Source of the DNA: Paracentrotus lividus
Lineage: Eukaryota; Echinodermata; Echinoidea; Camarodonta; Echinidae
NCBI GenBank assembly: GCA_940671915.1
Contig: CALNVZ010003430.1
Span: 21,105,628 to 21,169,627 of the forward strand
Length of the DNA stretch: 64,000 bases
Reading direction: 5' to 3'
Part shown: in pieces, positions 48,416 to 58,910 of the stretch
Layout: every line of letters starts with the position of its first letter
Position numbering within the stretch: position 1 is the stretch's first letter
Notes under the pieces: generated by a model
Seen by the model: the letters and a program-made list of their open reading frames with translations, nothing else
Database searches by the model: none
What the model was told of the DNA's origin: nothing
Translations under genes and position numbers: made by a program

Positions 48416-48772
48416 ACCAACTTCCTCTAATGCCAATTTGGTCTCATCCCACATGGTCTCACTCCATTTTATCTAATTATTTTTTGGTCTGTTAGCCATT
48501 ATGTCTTATTCCCATTTTGTCTTATGTCCATTATGTCTATTGTCCACTTGGTCTAACACCACCTAGTCAATTCCTGTAACAAACTTGTAATAGACCAAAT
48601 ATTAATTTGGGAATTAGACGAAAATGAGATTAGACAATTTGGCTATTAGATGAATTAAATAGACCAAGAGAAAATTAGACCAAAATTTTAGTGGACCAAA
48701 CATGGGTTTAGTCTAAGTGGTATTAGACAATCAGATAATTAGACCAACTGCTGTTAGACCAAGTGGATATAA
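48416..48772. repeat. TGGTCTAAT-type inverted repeat, copy C
   Basis: Longest copy. ATTTGGTCTCATCCCACATG, GGTCTCACTCCATTTTATC and CATTTTGTCTTATGTCC alternate up to TAGTCAATTCCTGTAACAAA. They are then mirrored by GGGAATTAGACGAAAATGAG, ATTAGACCAAAATTTTAGTG and GTTAGACCAAGTGG. The centre matches copy A closely. Confidence 0.75.
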
Positions 48773-49433
48773 TCCTAGGGCTCTGCTAATAGTCAAATGA
48801 ATTCCAACTACTAGAGTAGTCATTTCAGTGTAGATTGCTTAACTCGATTCAGAAAGGTCCCTCGAACCCTGAAGTATAACAATTAATGATCATTGATGAT
48901 ATATGTGCATATTTTTCTATTCAATCATATAGGGGAGACTGGGGTAATTATGGCCCTGGGGTAATTATGGCCCCTTTGCCCTTGAGAGCTTATAATTCTT
49001 TTCTGCATTACACAATGATGATTAAATTTTACAAGTGCCTAGCTAAACTCTTCCTATAGTCTGGCCGCCATCTCGATGTACCTTGTTTTGGCGTCTATAG
49101 TTTTTTTTTCAACGGATTATGATTGCCTAAACCTTCAATATGAAGAAACCGATTGCTGACACTCTGTCAGCATTGAGCATTTTGAGATAAGTGACGTCAT
49201 ACAAAATGGCCGCCAAAATACAGAATTTTCCTCTAAAAATGTGTAAAACTGCACTTTTAGTCAACTAATTAATGTCTGAATGTCTCTGGGAACTTTACTA
49301 AATATTGTTTTATTATATCACATGACATAGATGTCAAGATATTTTGTATATTTGTTTATAGCGCCCCCTATTTCTAAATTTTAAAAATGTGTGCTACTCA
49401 AAATGATAGGTCTCCTTTTCTTCTAGTTTAGGC

Positions 49434-51668
49434 ATGTTAGGGCAGATTATGTTGCCCAAACCAGCCAAATTCAATCTCTCTGTAAGCTCTGCCTATAAAC
49501 CTCCCACTCAGACTTTTAACCTCCCCCATGAAGTATCTGGAGACCACATCAATGTGGCTATTGAAGACTTCAACAGCCATCATGCTACATGGAATATAAA
49601 ACTCGTCGAAAACTGGGCAGATGCAAGTGATGCAAAGCTCCCCTCTTCCTTCCTCAGCGAACGATGGAGACGCAGATACAACCCTGACCGGGTGTCAACA
49701 TTGCCACCCAATGTGAGAAACCAATTCCGCACATCCAGCATCAACCAATCGGGCCTATATTAGAGTGAACGCAGCTATCATACCTCACACAGTTCCCTTC
49801 CGATGCCGTTTCCACTTAAAGAAGGCAACTTGGAAACAGTTTGCATTAGATCTGGATGATGACATTCAAGACCTTCCGTCCATTCTGTATAACTATGACA
49901 CCTTTGTAGAGATGATCAAGAAGTCCTCAAGACAAAGTATCCCACGAAGCTACAGCATAAGCTATACACCAGCTTGTCTGATGACTCCAAGGTGCTTTAC
50001 TATGAGTTTGTAAAACGCTTGCAGAGTGACCCTTTCAGTGTTGACGCAATGGAATGTGATGAGAACCTTACTACAGTCATTATGGAAAGTCGACAAAGTC
50101 AACGGATATTACCCACAGCAGTAGGAAGGCCTGGAAAACAAATCGGATTCTGGGAAATGACTAGGGCCTACACAGAAACTTAACCAAAACCACAAGTCAC
50201 TGCTGACCAAGTTGCCCACCAGCTCCTTGTGACCAGTCAGGGAAACTTTGATCACTGTTCCAGGAGAGCGAAGCTTCCCCAAGATGCTGAAGAATGCTTC
50301 CAAGAGCCCTCAGACCTGACAAGATCTTTCAGTGTGAAAAACCTGTGTGATGGTATCAAGACCACGAAGAACAACAATGCTGCAGGTCTTGATGACATCC
50401 TCTGCCAACAGATTAATCACCTTGGACCTGTTGCGCTTCAGTGGCTGCTTGACATGCTGAATTGCTTGAGTACCAATGCATTCCCGAAGCTATGGAGGGA
50501 ATCAAGAGTCGCTGTCCTGCTTAAACCGGGCAAGGATTCAGCAGAGCTACATGCCCATCTCTCCACTATGTCATACATGTACATTCAACTCTTTGAAAGA
50601 CTCATACTTACTATAATCGTATTGTCCTCATTGATGATGACCTCCTCATTCCTGAACACTAAAATACAGGTTTCCGGCCAGGAAAATCCTGTACTAGCCA
50701 GCTCCTGAACCTCACACAGCACAATCATCGAGGATGGGTTTGAGGAAGAGCTTAATAAAGGAATAGATTTTGTTGACCTCCCAGCAGCTTATGACACCAT
50801 AAGATTCTCACCCGTAAATTCTTTGAGATGACAAACGGTGTGAAGCTGACCAAGCTACTCCTGAACCTGCTATCACATAGACGGTTCTACCTGGTTTCAC
50901 CATGTCGTCCTTAAAGTTAAGAACGACTTTACGAGCGACGGGATAATGTTCTTGGGTGCTGTACTAATCAACTGCTAGACCATTTAGCACAAGAACTGAT
51001 CACCAGTCGTTTATAAAGTTGTTTGTAACTTACCAACGAATCGGTGAAAAACCAGCATTGATGGCCAGCGCAGCAGATGGCGCAAGATGAAAATGGTCTC
51101 CCAGAAGTCAGTGTCATTGCCTCTCTGCTCTACAATATGTATACCAATAACCAACCAATACACCCCAATAAAGTTTCTTGTATGTTGAAGATCTCTGCAT
51201 TGCCTCACAGGAACATTTCTTTGAAGACAAAACAGGAGGGGGTCTCCATCCCATCTACAATCACAATCCTACCAACAAAAAACTGAAATCTAGAGTCATA
51301 GTTTCCTCCATTCTACAGTAGGCCTATCCCTTGATAGATCTGCCCGCAAACTTAGGCTGACCCTGTGGACCAACCATCGCTGAGAAATGCCACTCAGGCT
51401 ATTCATAAGTGCAGAGGAATCCTTTCACCAGGTCATAATGGCCAACGTAATCATGCCTGAAAACTCCTGAACCATCTCGGCACAGGCACAGGACGCTGTA
51501 AGGTCTTTTGGGAAAGTGGGTATACAACGAGGACAGACATATTGCTGGGGGAAGAGCAGACCATGGAACACCTGCTGTTATGCCCTGCCCTCCACATAAT
51601 TTTACCATGTACCCTTGAAGACCTGGAAGGGTTTCACCCCAAAGCAAAGTCCTATGTCCAACACTGAT
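49434..51668 (+). pseudogene. Dead non-LTR retrotransposon (endonuclease and reverse transcriptase remnants)
   Basis: Fragments lie in the expected order across several frames. An APE-type endonuclease end (DFNSHHATWN at about 49573) is followed by a linker with FKK.TWK.F-like sequence. Reverse-transcriptase blocks are AAGLDDILCQQI (about 50385), WRESRVAVLLKPGKD (about 50493), FVDLPAAYDTI (about 50768) and NGLPEVSVIASLLYNMYTN (about 51089). The catalytic YADD reads YVED at 51182-51193, losing the first Asp. The C-terminal TMEHLLLCPAL (about 51563) resembles the Cys/His end of this clade. Many stops and frameshifts show it is inactive. The motif set points to the Jockey/I/RTE-like APE LINEs; the clade is not resolved. 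Confidence 0.85.
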
Positions 51669-51861
51669 CTGGTGTAATCGTGTTATATAATATAGTGACC
51701 CCAGAATCCAGAGGCATGCAGTGCATTATCAACAGTTAAAGTTTTATAAATAGAAAAAAAGTAATTCATAATAAGCTAAGATAAGATTAGCCATATGTTG
51801 ATCAAAACCATAATAAATACTCCCAACTGAGCTCTTCCCCTGAAAATGTAACGAAAAAATA

Positions 51862-52309
51862 ATCATTAGAAAAGTCTACCTCTACTAAGAGATTTGCACT
51901 GGTAACCTGTCTCGAAGAGAATTTTGTTTAAAGTAGCATTGATTGTATTTAAGTCTATTCATAATTTGTCTCCTCAATACATTTCAAACATGTTCACACA
52001 GTCAAATTACTCTTTACGATCTCGAACACACCTCCTTCTTTTGAAAATTCCAAACATCAATTTTAAAAAATGTGAACAAACTAATAGTTTTGCAGGTCCC
52101 AAAATTTGGAATGGCCTTCCTCTTGAAATTCGTTCTTGTACAAGAGTTCAAACATTTAAGAACAAATTGAAGACATATTTGTTCTCCCTCTGATCTGTTT
52201 TTACTAACTTGGAGAGAAAGTCACTTTTCTTACAGTTGTGTTTTGGTTTTGGTTTTTTATGTGAAGCGGCTTGAAGAAATTTATTTGGAAGGGCGCTATA
52301 TAAGAATTT
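51862..52309 (+). pseudogene. CR1/L2-like LINE, 3' fragment
   Basis: The frame encodes the C-terminal part of a CR1/L2-type reverse transcriptase protein: LLRDLHW then a stop then PV, FKVALIVFKSIHNLSPQYIS, GPKIWNGLPLEIRS and TFKNKLKTYLFSL. This is the family's usual LHWLPV, P.Y, WN.LP and FK..LK..LF series. A non-coding 3' end follows: GTGAAGCGGCTTGAAG, then GCGCTATATAAGAATTTG, then the TTA microsatellite. 5' truncation is usual for such copies. Confidence 0.85.
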
Positions 52310-52321
52310 GTTATTATTATA

Positions 52322-52358
<37 letters not shown>

Positions 52359-52369
52359 GTAGTAGTAGT

Positions 52370-52429
<60 letters not shown>

Positions 52430-52455
52430 ATTATTATTATTATTATTATTATTTA
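52309..52455 (+). repeat. (TTA)n microsatellite
   Basis: About 145 bp of TTA/ATT repeats with a short (GTA)n interruption near 52358-52372. It forms the tail of the CR1/L2-like fragment. The minus-strand Asn-rich ORF across it is an artefact. Confidence 0.95.
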
Positions 52456-53865
52456 CCTTTAGAGGCTTGTTCTTTATTTCATCAACAGGATAGTGTATAA
52501 ATTCTCCAAACTTATCATCCCTTAGAGGTCGAAAAGAACCAATTAGTGTTTTAATTTGTTTCACATTGAATATTATTCATATTACACCATCTAAATAAAA
52601 CCTATTATTGGGACAAAAATTTTAGCCATTAAACCAATCCTCGCTGCTTTAATGAAAAATATTTAATGAAGGCTTATCACTTCTTGACTGGTATTTATAT
52701 TTTTCAGAGGAAAAATGGGGGGGGGGGGTGAAACCTATTATTTCGGAAGCACATATATTTCATGAAAACTAATACTTTAAAATTGAGGGTGCTATGGACA
52801 ATATGCAAATTAGCATGTAATGTATGGTCATGTGACCTAACAAAACAATATTTAGAAATGATCTAAGATATATTAAGACATTTAGCTCCCTAATGTTGTT
52901 GAAATGTCCATATTAAACATCTATTTTCTCAATTTTAGAGGGAAATTTGGTAATTTGGCGGCCATTTTGTATGACGTCACATATCTCAAAATGCTCAATG
53001 CTGACAAAGTGTCAGCAATCGGATTCTTCAAAAAGAAGGTTTAGGCAATCATAATCCGTTGGAAAAAAAACTATAGACGCCAAAACAAGGTTAGGCCCCA
53101 AAATTGCAATCTGCTGCTGGACTACTACTATCATATGAGAAAAATAAGCCATTAACTTCGAATTTTGTGCTTAGGGGAGCCTAAAATGTACGGCAATCAC
53201 AATTCTGTTCGTTGGAAAGTGGCGAGTCTGCTTTTTTATTTGGGGTGTGATATCATTAATTAAAATCATTTAAGATGAAATTTTGATTGAAACAGAAACA
53301 TTAGGAACTAACAAACACAACAGAAAAATTTCCACCTGAATATCTTCAATAGTAGAGCTGTAAAGAGGGGTCAAATTGAAACTGTCACTCGGGGTAATTA
53401 TGGCCCCCAATGCATAAACAGTGTATAAGTGCAGATGGGGACTTTAACTGGTATGATTATGTACATAAATATATGAATTGCTATGAATACAAAATTTCAA
53501 CATTTTAGCTTAACCAATTATTGATTAAATCATTGTTAGTGGTTGATAAGTGTATTAGGAATACCCAACAACATTTATTATACATTACCATAACTAATTA
53601 GCATAATATCCTTTCATTCATACAGTCATGACAGTAGGGGCCATAAATACCCCCAACCCGTGGGGTAATTATGGCCCCACAAAGTTGTTAACATAATGGT
53701 AATTAGTATGCAAATGAAAAGTGACAGGTTTATACTTTCCTTTGTATATAATAGGTTTATAGACTGACTGTATGTTTACGTAATTAGAATATTATTGGAC
53801 TTTTCATTTAATGGTAGTAATAGGAAATGTGTAAAAGGGGGCCATAATTACCCCAGTCTCCCCTA

Positions 53866-55985
53866 TTGATATGGGTTGCACTCTCATTTGCACAGTATGT
53901 ACCTTTTCCTGTATATACAAAGAAGCAGTAAAAAAAGAGCTATATTTTTGCTGCATATTAGGTAATAACTACAGGCAAAGTGTATTATTTATAAAATATT
54001 ACATTTATTTGACTTTTGTACATGCTTGCAGAGGCAAATTGTTTAACAGGAAATTAATGAGAGTATTTGTGATTATATTTATTTTCAGATTAAATCATGG
54101 CATCTCAGTTTCAGAAATATTTTGTAGGTATTTTATCTATGTTTGCAAATTTTCTTATGACTTTCATGAAATATAGAAATCGTAAGTTGGCTCAAAATAT
54201 TCAGCATAATGCATTGTTCTAAGAAAGAAAACATTCAAAATTAAGAAATAGTTTATGAAAAAGAAACGTTATGTTGTAGAAAATAATAAATGGTGTATTT
54301 GTAATATAAATTACATTTACTATGTGTAAAAATAAATTGCATCGTACAACGTGAATAATTTGTTGTTATTCAAATCAAGTATTAAATCTTAATTTGAAAT
54401 TTTTGAAAATACATACTTAAGATATTTGAGGGTTTCTAGTAAAAAGAATGTACATTTCCCCCACTTAAGTGTTTTCCACTAAAATTAATGAAACCTAATT
54501 AGTCGCACTATTTGCCTTCAGTTAAATCGTTATATATGTCTAAGTGATATTAAATTTTCAACTGTCAGTTATCATTAATCCTTTGCACATTTATTTATGA
54601 AATTTGTATGAATTTCTTATTTGGAATAATATTATTTTGTGTACATAAAAATGAAATGTATTATATAGATGAAATGTATTATGTAAAAGCAGTTTCAGGT
54701 GACATATGTCACGTGTGATCTACATGTAATTGACCATTTTGAACTGTTTCAAAACCCAACAATTGTTTACAATATTGTCCTTAATATGTGTTGATTTCCC
54801 CAATATTTGGGTATTCACTTGTGAAATACTGTAATAGATTGATTGATATTCAGTATTGATATATAATGTTTGTTACATATTGTAATTACAGATTATATAG
54901 ATAGATAAATAAATAAAGTGTATGACACCAATGCCACATTCTTATTTAACATGTTTTACTGATTTCCTTCATGTATATGTGATGTGAAAGAGAAATTTGA
55001 ATGATTATTTGCATTTCTTTCATTATCTGTTTTTTATTCCATTAAAATTAGATTAAAAATAATGCATGAAAATTGTGAGAAAAAAGTAAGAGATGCAACA
55101 TTACTGTATAAATGAAGTATCAGAGATTATTAAAAGCAATCGTTATGGCTACATATAAATTTGATACAAATATTAGAAGACCAAAATATCGTCTCTTTCC
55201 ATTATTTTTTTCTTCTTTTTCATTTGCTTTTTATCTCTTCAAAACATGAAGGGAAAAAGCACAATTCCCCAGCACGGTGAGTGCATAATATAATCATGGC
55301 TTAATATTACATACCTTGATAACGATACAAAATCGTAATAGGCATATAAAAGCAGGCATGGTATAATCAACATCATAAAAGTGATGGCAATTTTACACTT
55401 CGCAACCATTCTCTCGGACGCTCCACACTTCTTTCACATACAATTCCAATTTGAAACACCAATTAATCTTAATTACAATGTCAGAGGGGAAAGCCGGTAA
55501 TTACAATGTTAGCAAGCAAATTATACACCATTCATCTCTTAATAGGATTCGTTTCATTGACTCCGTAGTCACTTTTTTTTTTTTTTTTTTTTTTTTTTGA
55601 GGAGAAATCCAGCGTCAATTATTAAAGGGCAAATTCACCCCAAAATCGAGCATTGTCAGTATTGTCAACAAACACATAACTAGTTAGTATACGTCAAAAC
55701 AACAACAACAACGAATATCATGCCAGAAATCTTAGGGGTTGCTCCACAGTTATAATGATTATTTTCATTTTGGTAATTTATTGGAGAAACAATCATATTT
55801 ACTTCAAAAGAATGATATATTTGCCTACTTTGCTATTCGTCCTCGAATCGCTTGCCAACCGAATATTATAACCCCGAGAAAATTTTGTCCTATGTCCTAT
55901 CCTATAAACCCCCCGCCAAACATAAAGGGCCCTCTCCCGATAGGCCACCGCCAACAATCTGTTAATAATCTTCCTCTTTCTCTTC
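53866..55985. other. AT-rich non-coding stretch
   Basis: No exon is recognised. It contains a T run at 55572-55597 and (AAC)n near 55697-55711. ORFs at 53871 and 55739 are of poor composition and lack splice context. Confidence 0.5.
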
Positions 55986-56819
55986 GCTGACCGTGAGAGT
56001 AACAACCTCGAGTTTTTGTCCTCCTAAAAACGGGTTTGAAATTGCAATTTTTGGATATTTTGTGGCTTGTTTTGGGTGAATCTGTGTTGGACCTCTTGGA
56101 GGTCTACCCTATCTGTAAAAATTTAAGTGTTTTGTCATATTTTGGTGGCCGTTTGCGTGTTTTTTTGGACGTGTAATCGGCGACATCGCCTCCCCTTTTT
56201 TCTACCTTACGTTGTGTAGTTTTTGGACCGCGGGTTCGGGCCTTTGTTAATAACATTTCCCTGCACCTTTACAAATTCGGTGCCTGGGTATTAGCGGGGT
56301 TTTTGTTATTGTCTCCCGTTCATTTAAAGCTTTCTTGACTCTCTTATTAGTAGTTGAGTCTTTTTCTTCATTGTATAATAACGTTTCTGTGTTTATTTCA
56401 GAATGACGGAAAATTTCCTGCCAAAGGTTTCAAAGTCGCAGAAGTCTAAGAAGCCTTCTTTAACGTGTTTTTTCTGAAGACAACTTAGAGACACCACAGT
56501 TTCGGGAAAGACCTACGACGATGCTGAGAAGGAACCACCGGCGTAAAAGAAGAACGGAGTTCCAGATCTTCGAGGCAGTAAAAGTCCGGGATCACAACCC
56601 CGCCCGGGCGCGCGTAACGACGGTGGCAGCTGGTAAGTCACACCTACGGTCCTGCGTGCCCCCGGTAAGTCGTCGTGGGAGTCACACCTGTGAACTCCTG
56701 GGGAAGGTCAGTCGCCTATCGTCGGCCGACCAGCGACGCCACCCGAAACAGTCGGTAAGCGATCGGGGACGGCAACTCCGTGTATGAGTCTCAATCACAC
56801 TGGGCACTCGGTGGAGTTG

Positions 56820-57240
56820 TAGTATCGATTGATCGATCCGATAGTGGCCTTTGCCTCCTGAGAGAGGATCTTAAAATCGAATCGATAGAGGATCGGTATC
56901 GTCTGAGATCGATCGGTATCCAGAAGGTATCGATTTCGGAGGGATCGGATCGTTACAGATACCGATTCCCGAGCGATTCGATTATCTCTAGATCGATCAT
57001 TCCAGAATCGATTCCCCGCGGGATCGATCTTTTTCAGAATCGATATCACGCCGGGATCGATCATTCCGGAATCGATTTCGCATCCGGTTCTTGATCACTA
57101 ATTAGATCGATTACCCGGCGGGATCGCAACAGAGGGATCGCCAAATCCATGTAATCGATTACTAGTAAAAATGGTTTATATCGATCACTTGGACAGGTTC
57201 AACGATTAGCGGAGATCGAGCTAAATCGTCCGATTTTTTC
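56820..57240 (+). repeat. GATCGAT/GAATCGAT-rich degenerate array
   Basis: GGGATCGATC, CCAGAATCGAT, TATCGAT and related words recur dozens of times with ~25-50-bp spacing. Examples are ATCGATCATTCCAGAATCG near 56992 and ATCGATCATTCCGGAATCG near 57055. Because the words are near-palindromic, ORFs appear on both strands with Arg/Ser/Asp repeats. It may be a gag linker or a satellite seed. Confidence 0.8.
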
Positions 57241-57592
57241 AGAATCGATATCACTCGATCGAATCCTTCGGGAAGATGTCCTGATGGAACGAAATAATCA
57301 GTGGGCTCTGGTTAATCTCGAATCGGGTTTGTATGTGAGCGTTCTCCTAAAGTTCTCTTCGAACTACACCAGAGCGTTCAATACAGTGGAAACCCAATTC
57401 TGCACCAGTGGTCAGGAAATTCATTGCTTCCGTTTCACCAAGAAACTGGTCTAAGCACTAGATCCAAAGCTCCAGCAGCTTTGGGAGCCCGCTCCACGCA
57501 GTCGCGAAATTTCTTCGACGGCCATTCGATTTGAACAGAGCTAAGGAGAAACCATCCGGAGGGATGCTCTCGAGTGCGTAAGAAATTGTTAG

Positions 57593-58519
57593 CAAGCGAA
57601 AAACGTTCGTCAGCCTCGCAGTTATCGTACAAGACAGCTACATGTGCATGACCGTACAGCCCAGCATACTGCGTCCCCAAATAGTGGAGCCGATCTGATA
57701 GAGTACGAAATGAGGAATTTCAGGAGTCTTCCTAGCGGCGAAGGAGAAGAAGAGATTTTCACCACGGATCATCGCTCCAACCCTTCGCATCACTCACTGG
57801 GACCTCATCCTGAGGAGACTGTTCATTGCAGCCTCATCAACGCAGCCTCATCAGCATGCATAGATGATCAAATCCCGCAAAGTCAGGATTGTGATTCGGA
57901 GGGAGACACACCAGGTCAAGAGCAGCCCCGGTTGAAACTTCCGGAGAGAATCTTAGGCTTCTTTAAGAAATATGCACCAGAAGCCGGATTCGAGCCGGAG
58001 GAGAAACAAGGGCGGAAAGGATTCTTGGCTAGAAGTTCAGAAAAGAATCAGAACTTCAGACTTAGGCTCCCGGAGACGCACAAAGAAGAGTTTAAGGGAG
58101 CTGCCAAAGTCTCTAAAACACAAACAAGGGCTTTGGGTAAGCTAGCTTCCCAATTCTATTTCATCAAAGAGCATGAAGATCGTTTCTTAGATAGCAAAAC
58201 TCTCTCTCCGGAACTTATCAAGACCGCGTCAAAGATGCTCATTTACAAGTCGCATCTCATGGACAAGAAAGGCGCAGAAAGAGCCTTATCAATATCCACG
58301 GGAGTCAGGCTTTCTGTGATCAACGATATCCCAAATTGGTCTATGACATACTCAGCGGTCTCACACACATACTTTAGTCTATCATCACTAGTCCAACATA
58401 CCCCTTCAATCCCGGTACTCTTAGCAAGGATCACAATCACACAGAGGAGAAGACAACAAAGACACCATTCTTATCTGGGAACTACGTACCTCTTCATCTT
58501 TTTCGGATACCACGGATAG
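57593..58519 (+). pseudogene. Gag-like open frame without a proper start
   Basis: The frame is open from 57593, just after a stop, to 58519. There is no ATG near its beginning; the first is at about 57713. The protein is charged, with LPERILGFFKKYAPEAGFEP (~57933), KTQTRALGKLASQFYFIKEH (~58116) and SPELIKTASKMLIYKSHL (~58208). These helix-rich segments look like a real protein. Sequence just upstream is coding-like in another frame (LLASEKRSSASQLSYKTAT, about 57586-57640), implying a frameshift. I do not recognise the family; a retrotransposon gag is the best guess. Confidence 0.45.
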
Positions 58520-58691
58520 CCGTGTCTCCATCGAGGTATGCAATAACGCACATCGCTTGCTTTACTCTGTTTTATTCGATGGAATACCACCGGAATTTTT
58601 GCAAACTGCTGTTGATAAATTTGAAACCAGACAGGCCTATGCAATAATAACTATCGGCGCCCGGGGGATTCTCACAAAGACTCTGCGATGC
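58440..58691 (+). pseudogene. Frame-shifted continuation of the gag-like protein
   Basis: In the next frame, overlapping the end of the previous ORF, the sequence stays open to TAG at 58689-58691. It encodes SFSDTTDSRVSIEVCNNAHR, LLYSVLFDGIPPEFLQTAVD and KFETRQAYAII, which are protein-like and helix-rich. The final ~40 residues of the preceding frame are by contrast low quality. A +1 shift between about 58420 and 58500 would explain this, as decay or, less likely, programmed frameshifting. Confidence 0.45.
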
Positions 58692-58711
58692 TAGACCCGA
58701 GCGCATACCAT

Positions 58712-58910
58712 GGCTAGGCGATCACGGGGGGGGGGGAGACGTGTTCCCCCCTCGAATTTTATGGGGGATGTCCCCCTGATTTTAAAATCTTACATTATTT
58801 AGGTAGCGCATAGCTTGTAAAGCAAAAGAAAATCATGTATGTCAAATTCAAAATGCTAAATGTACCAAGCAAAATCAAGCTCGAGCGCTTCGCGCTTGCA
58901 AACATTTTCA
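58712..58910. repeat. Short dispersed repeat with G run and GAGCGCTTCGCGCTTGC
   Basis: A G run (58726-58736), GAGACGTGTTCCCCCCTCGA, ATGGGGGATGTCCCCC, then CTCGAGCGCTTCGCGCTTGC. This combination is familiar from echinoderm genomic repeats (memory only). A mild self-complementarity exists between the G and C runs. Confidence 0.45.

Larger units (their letters stand above)
48932..53863. mobile_element. 4.93-kb long-inverted-repeat DNA element, interrupted by LINE sequence
   Basis: Both ends are GGGGAGACTGGGGTAATTAT followed by GGCCC, in inverted orientation: 25 matching bases, TA on both sides at 48930-48931 and 53864-53865. Inner arms also pair. The segment at about 49069-49420 is the diverged reverse complement of about 52725-53095, through CTTGTTTTGGCGTCTATAG, GGATTATGATTGCCTAAACC, GACGTCATACAAAATGGC and TTTTAGTCAA-type blocks. 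The right arm has about 640 bp with no left counterpart. The centre (49430-52720) is two LINE remnants, with no transposase frame. A TA duplication would fit Tc1/mariner-like or similar elements; the family is not established. Confidence 0.75.
55990..58700 (+). mobile_element. Degenerate retroelement-like block, family uncertain
   Basis: A GC-richer block set in AT-rich DNA. It holds a leader-like part (about 55990-56400), an ATG frame at about 56402 reading MTENFLPKVSKSQKSKKPSL before a stop, a GATCGAT-rich array (56820-57240), and coding-like pieces in different frames (57590-58691). The order leader, Ser/Arg-rich repeats, then a gag-like protein recalls DIRS or other retrotransposon gag regions. 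No reverse transcriptase, integrase or recombinase is present, so I hold the family open. Confidence 0.4.

Noticed and set aside
52148..52564. 138-codon minus-strand ORF rich in Asn
   Set aside because: It is the translation of the (TTA)n microsatellite.
57644..57646. Start codon of the gag-like frame at this position
   Set aside because: The codon is GTG, not ATG; a eukaryotic start here is unsupported and the frame is open further upstream.
57435..57680. Minus-strand ORF of 81 codons
   Set aside because: Opposite strand of the gag-like region; the plus strand is the better coding candidate.
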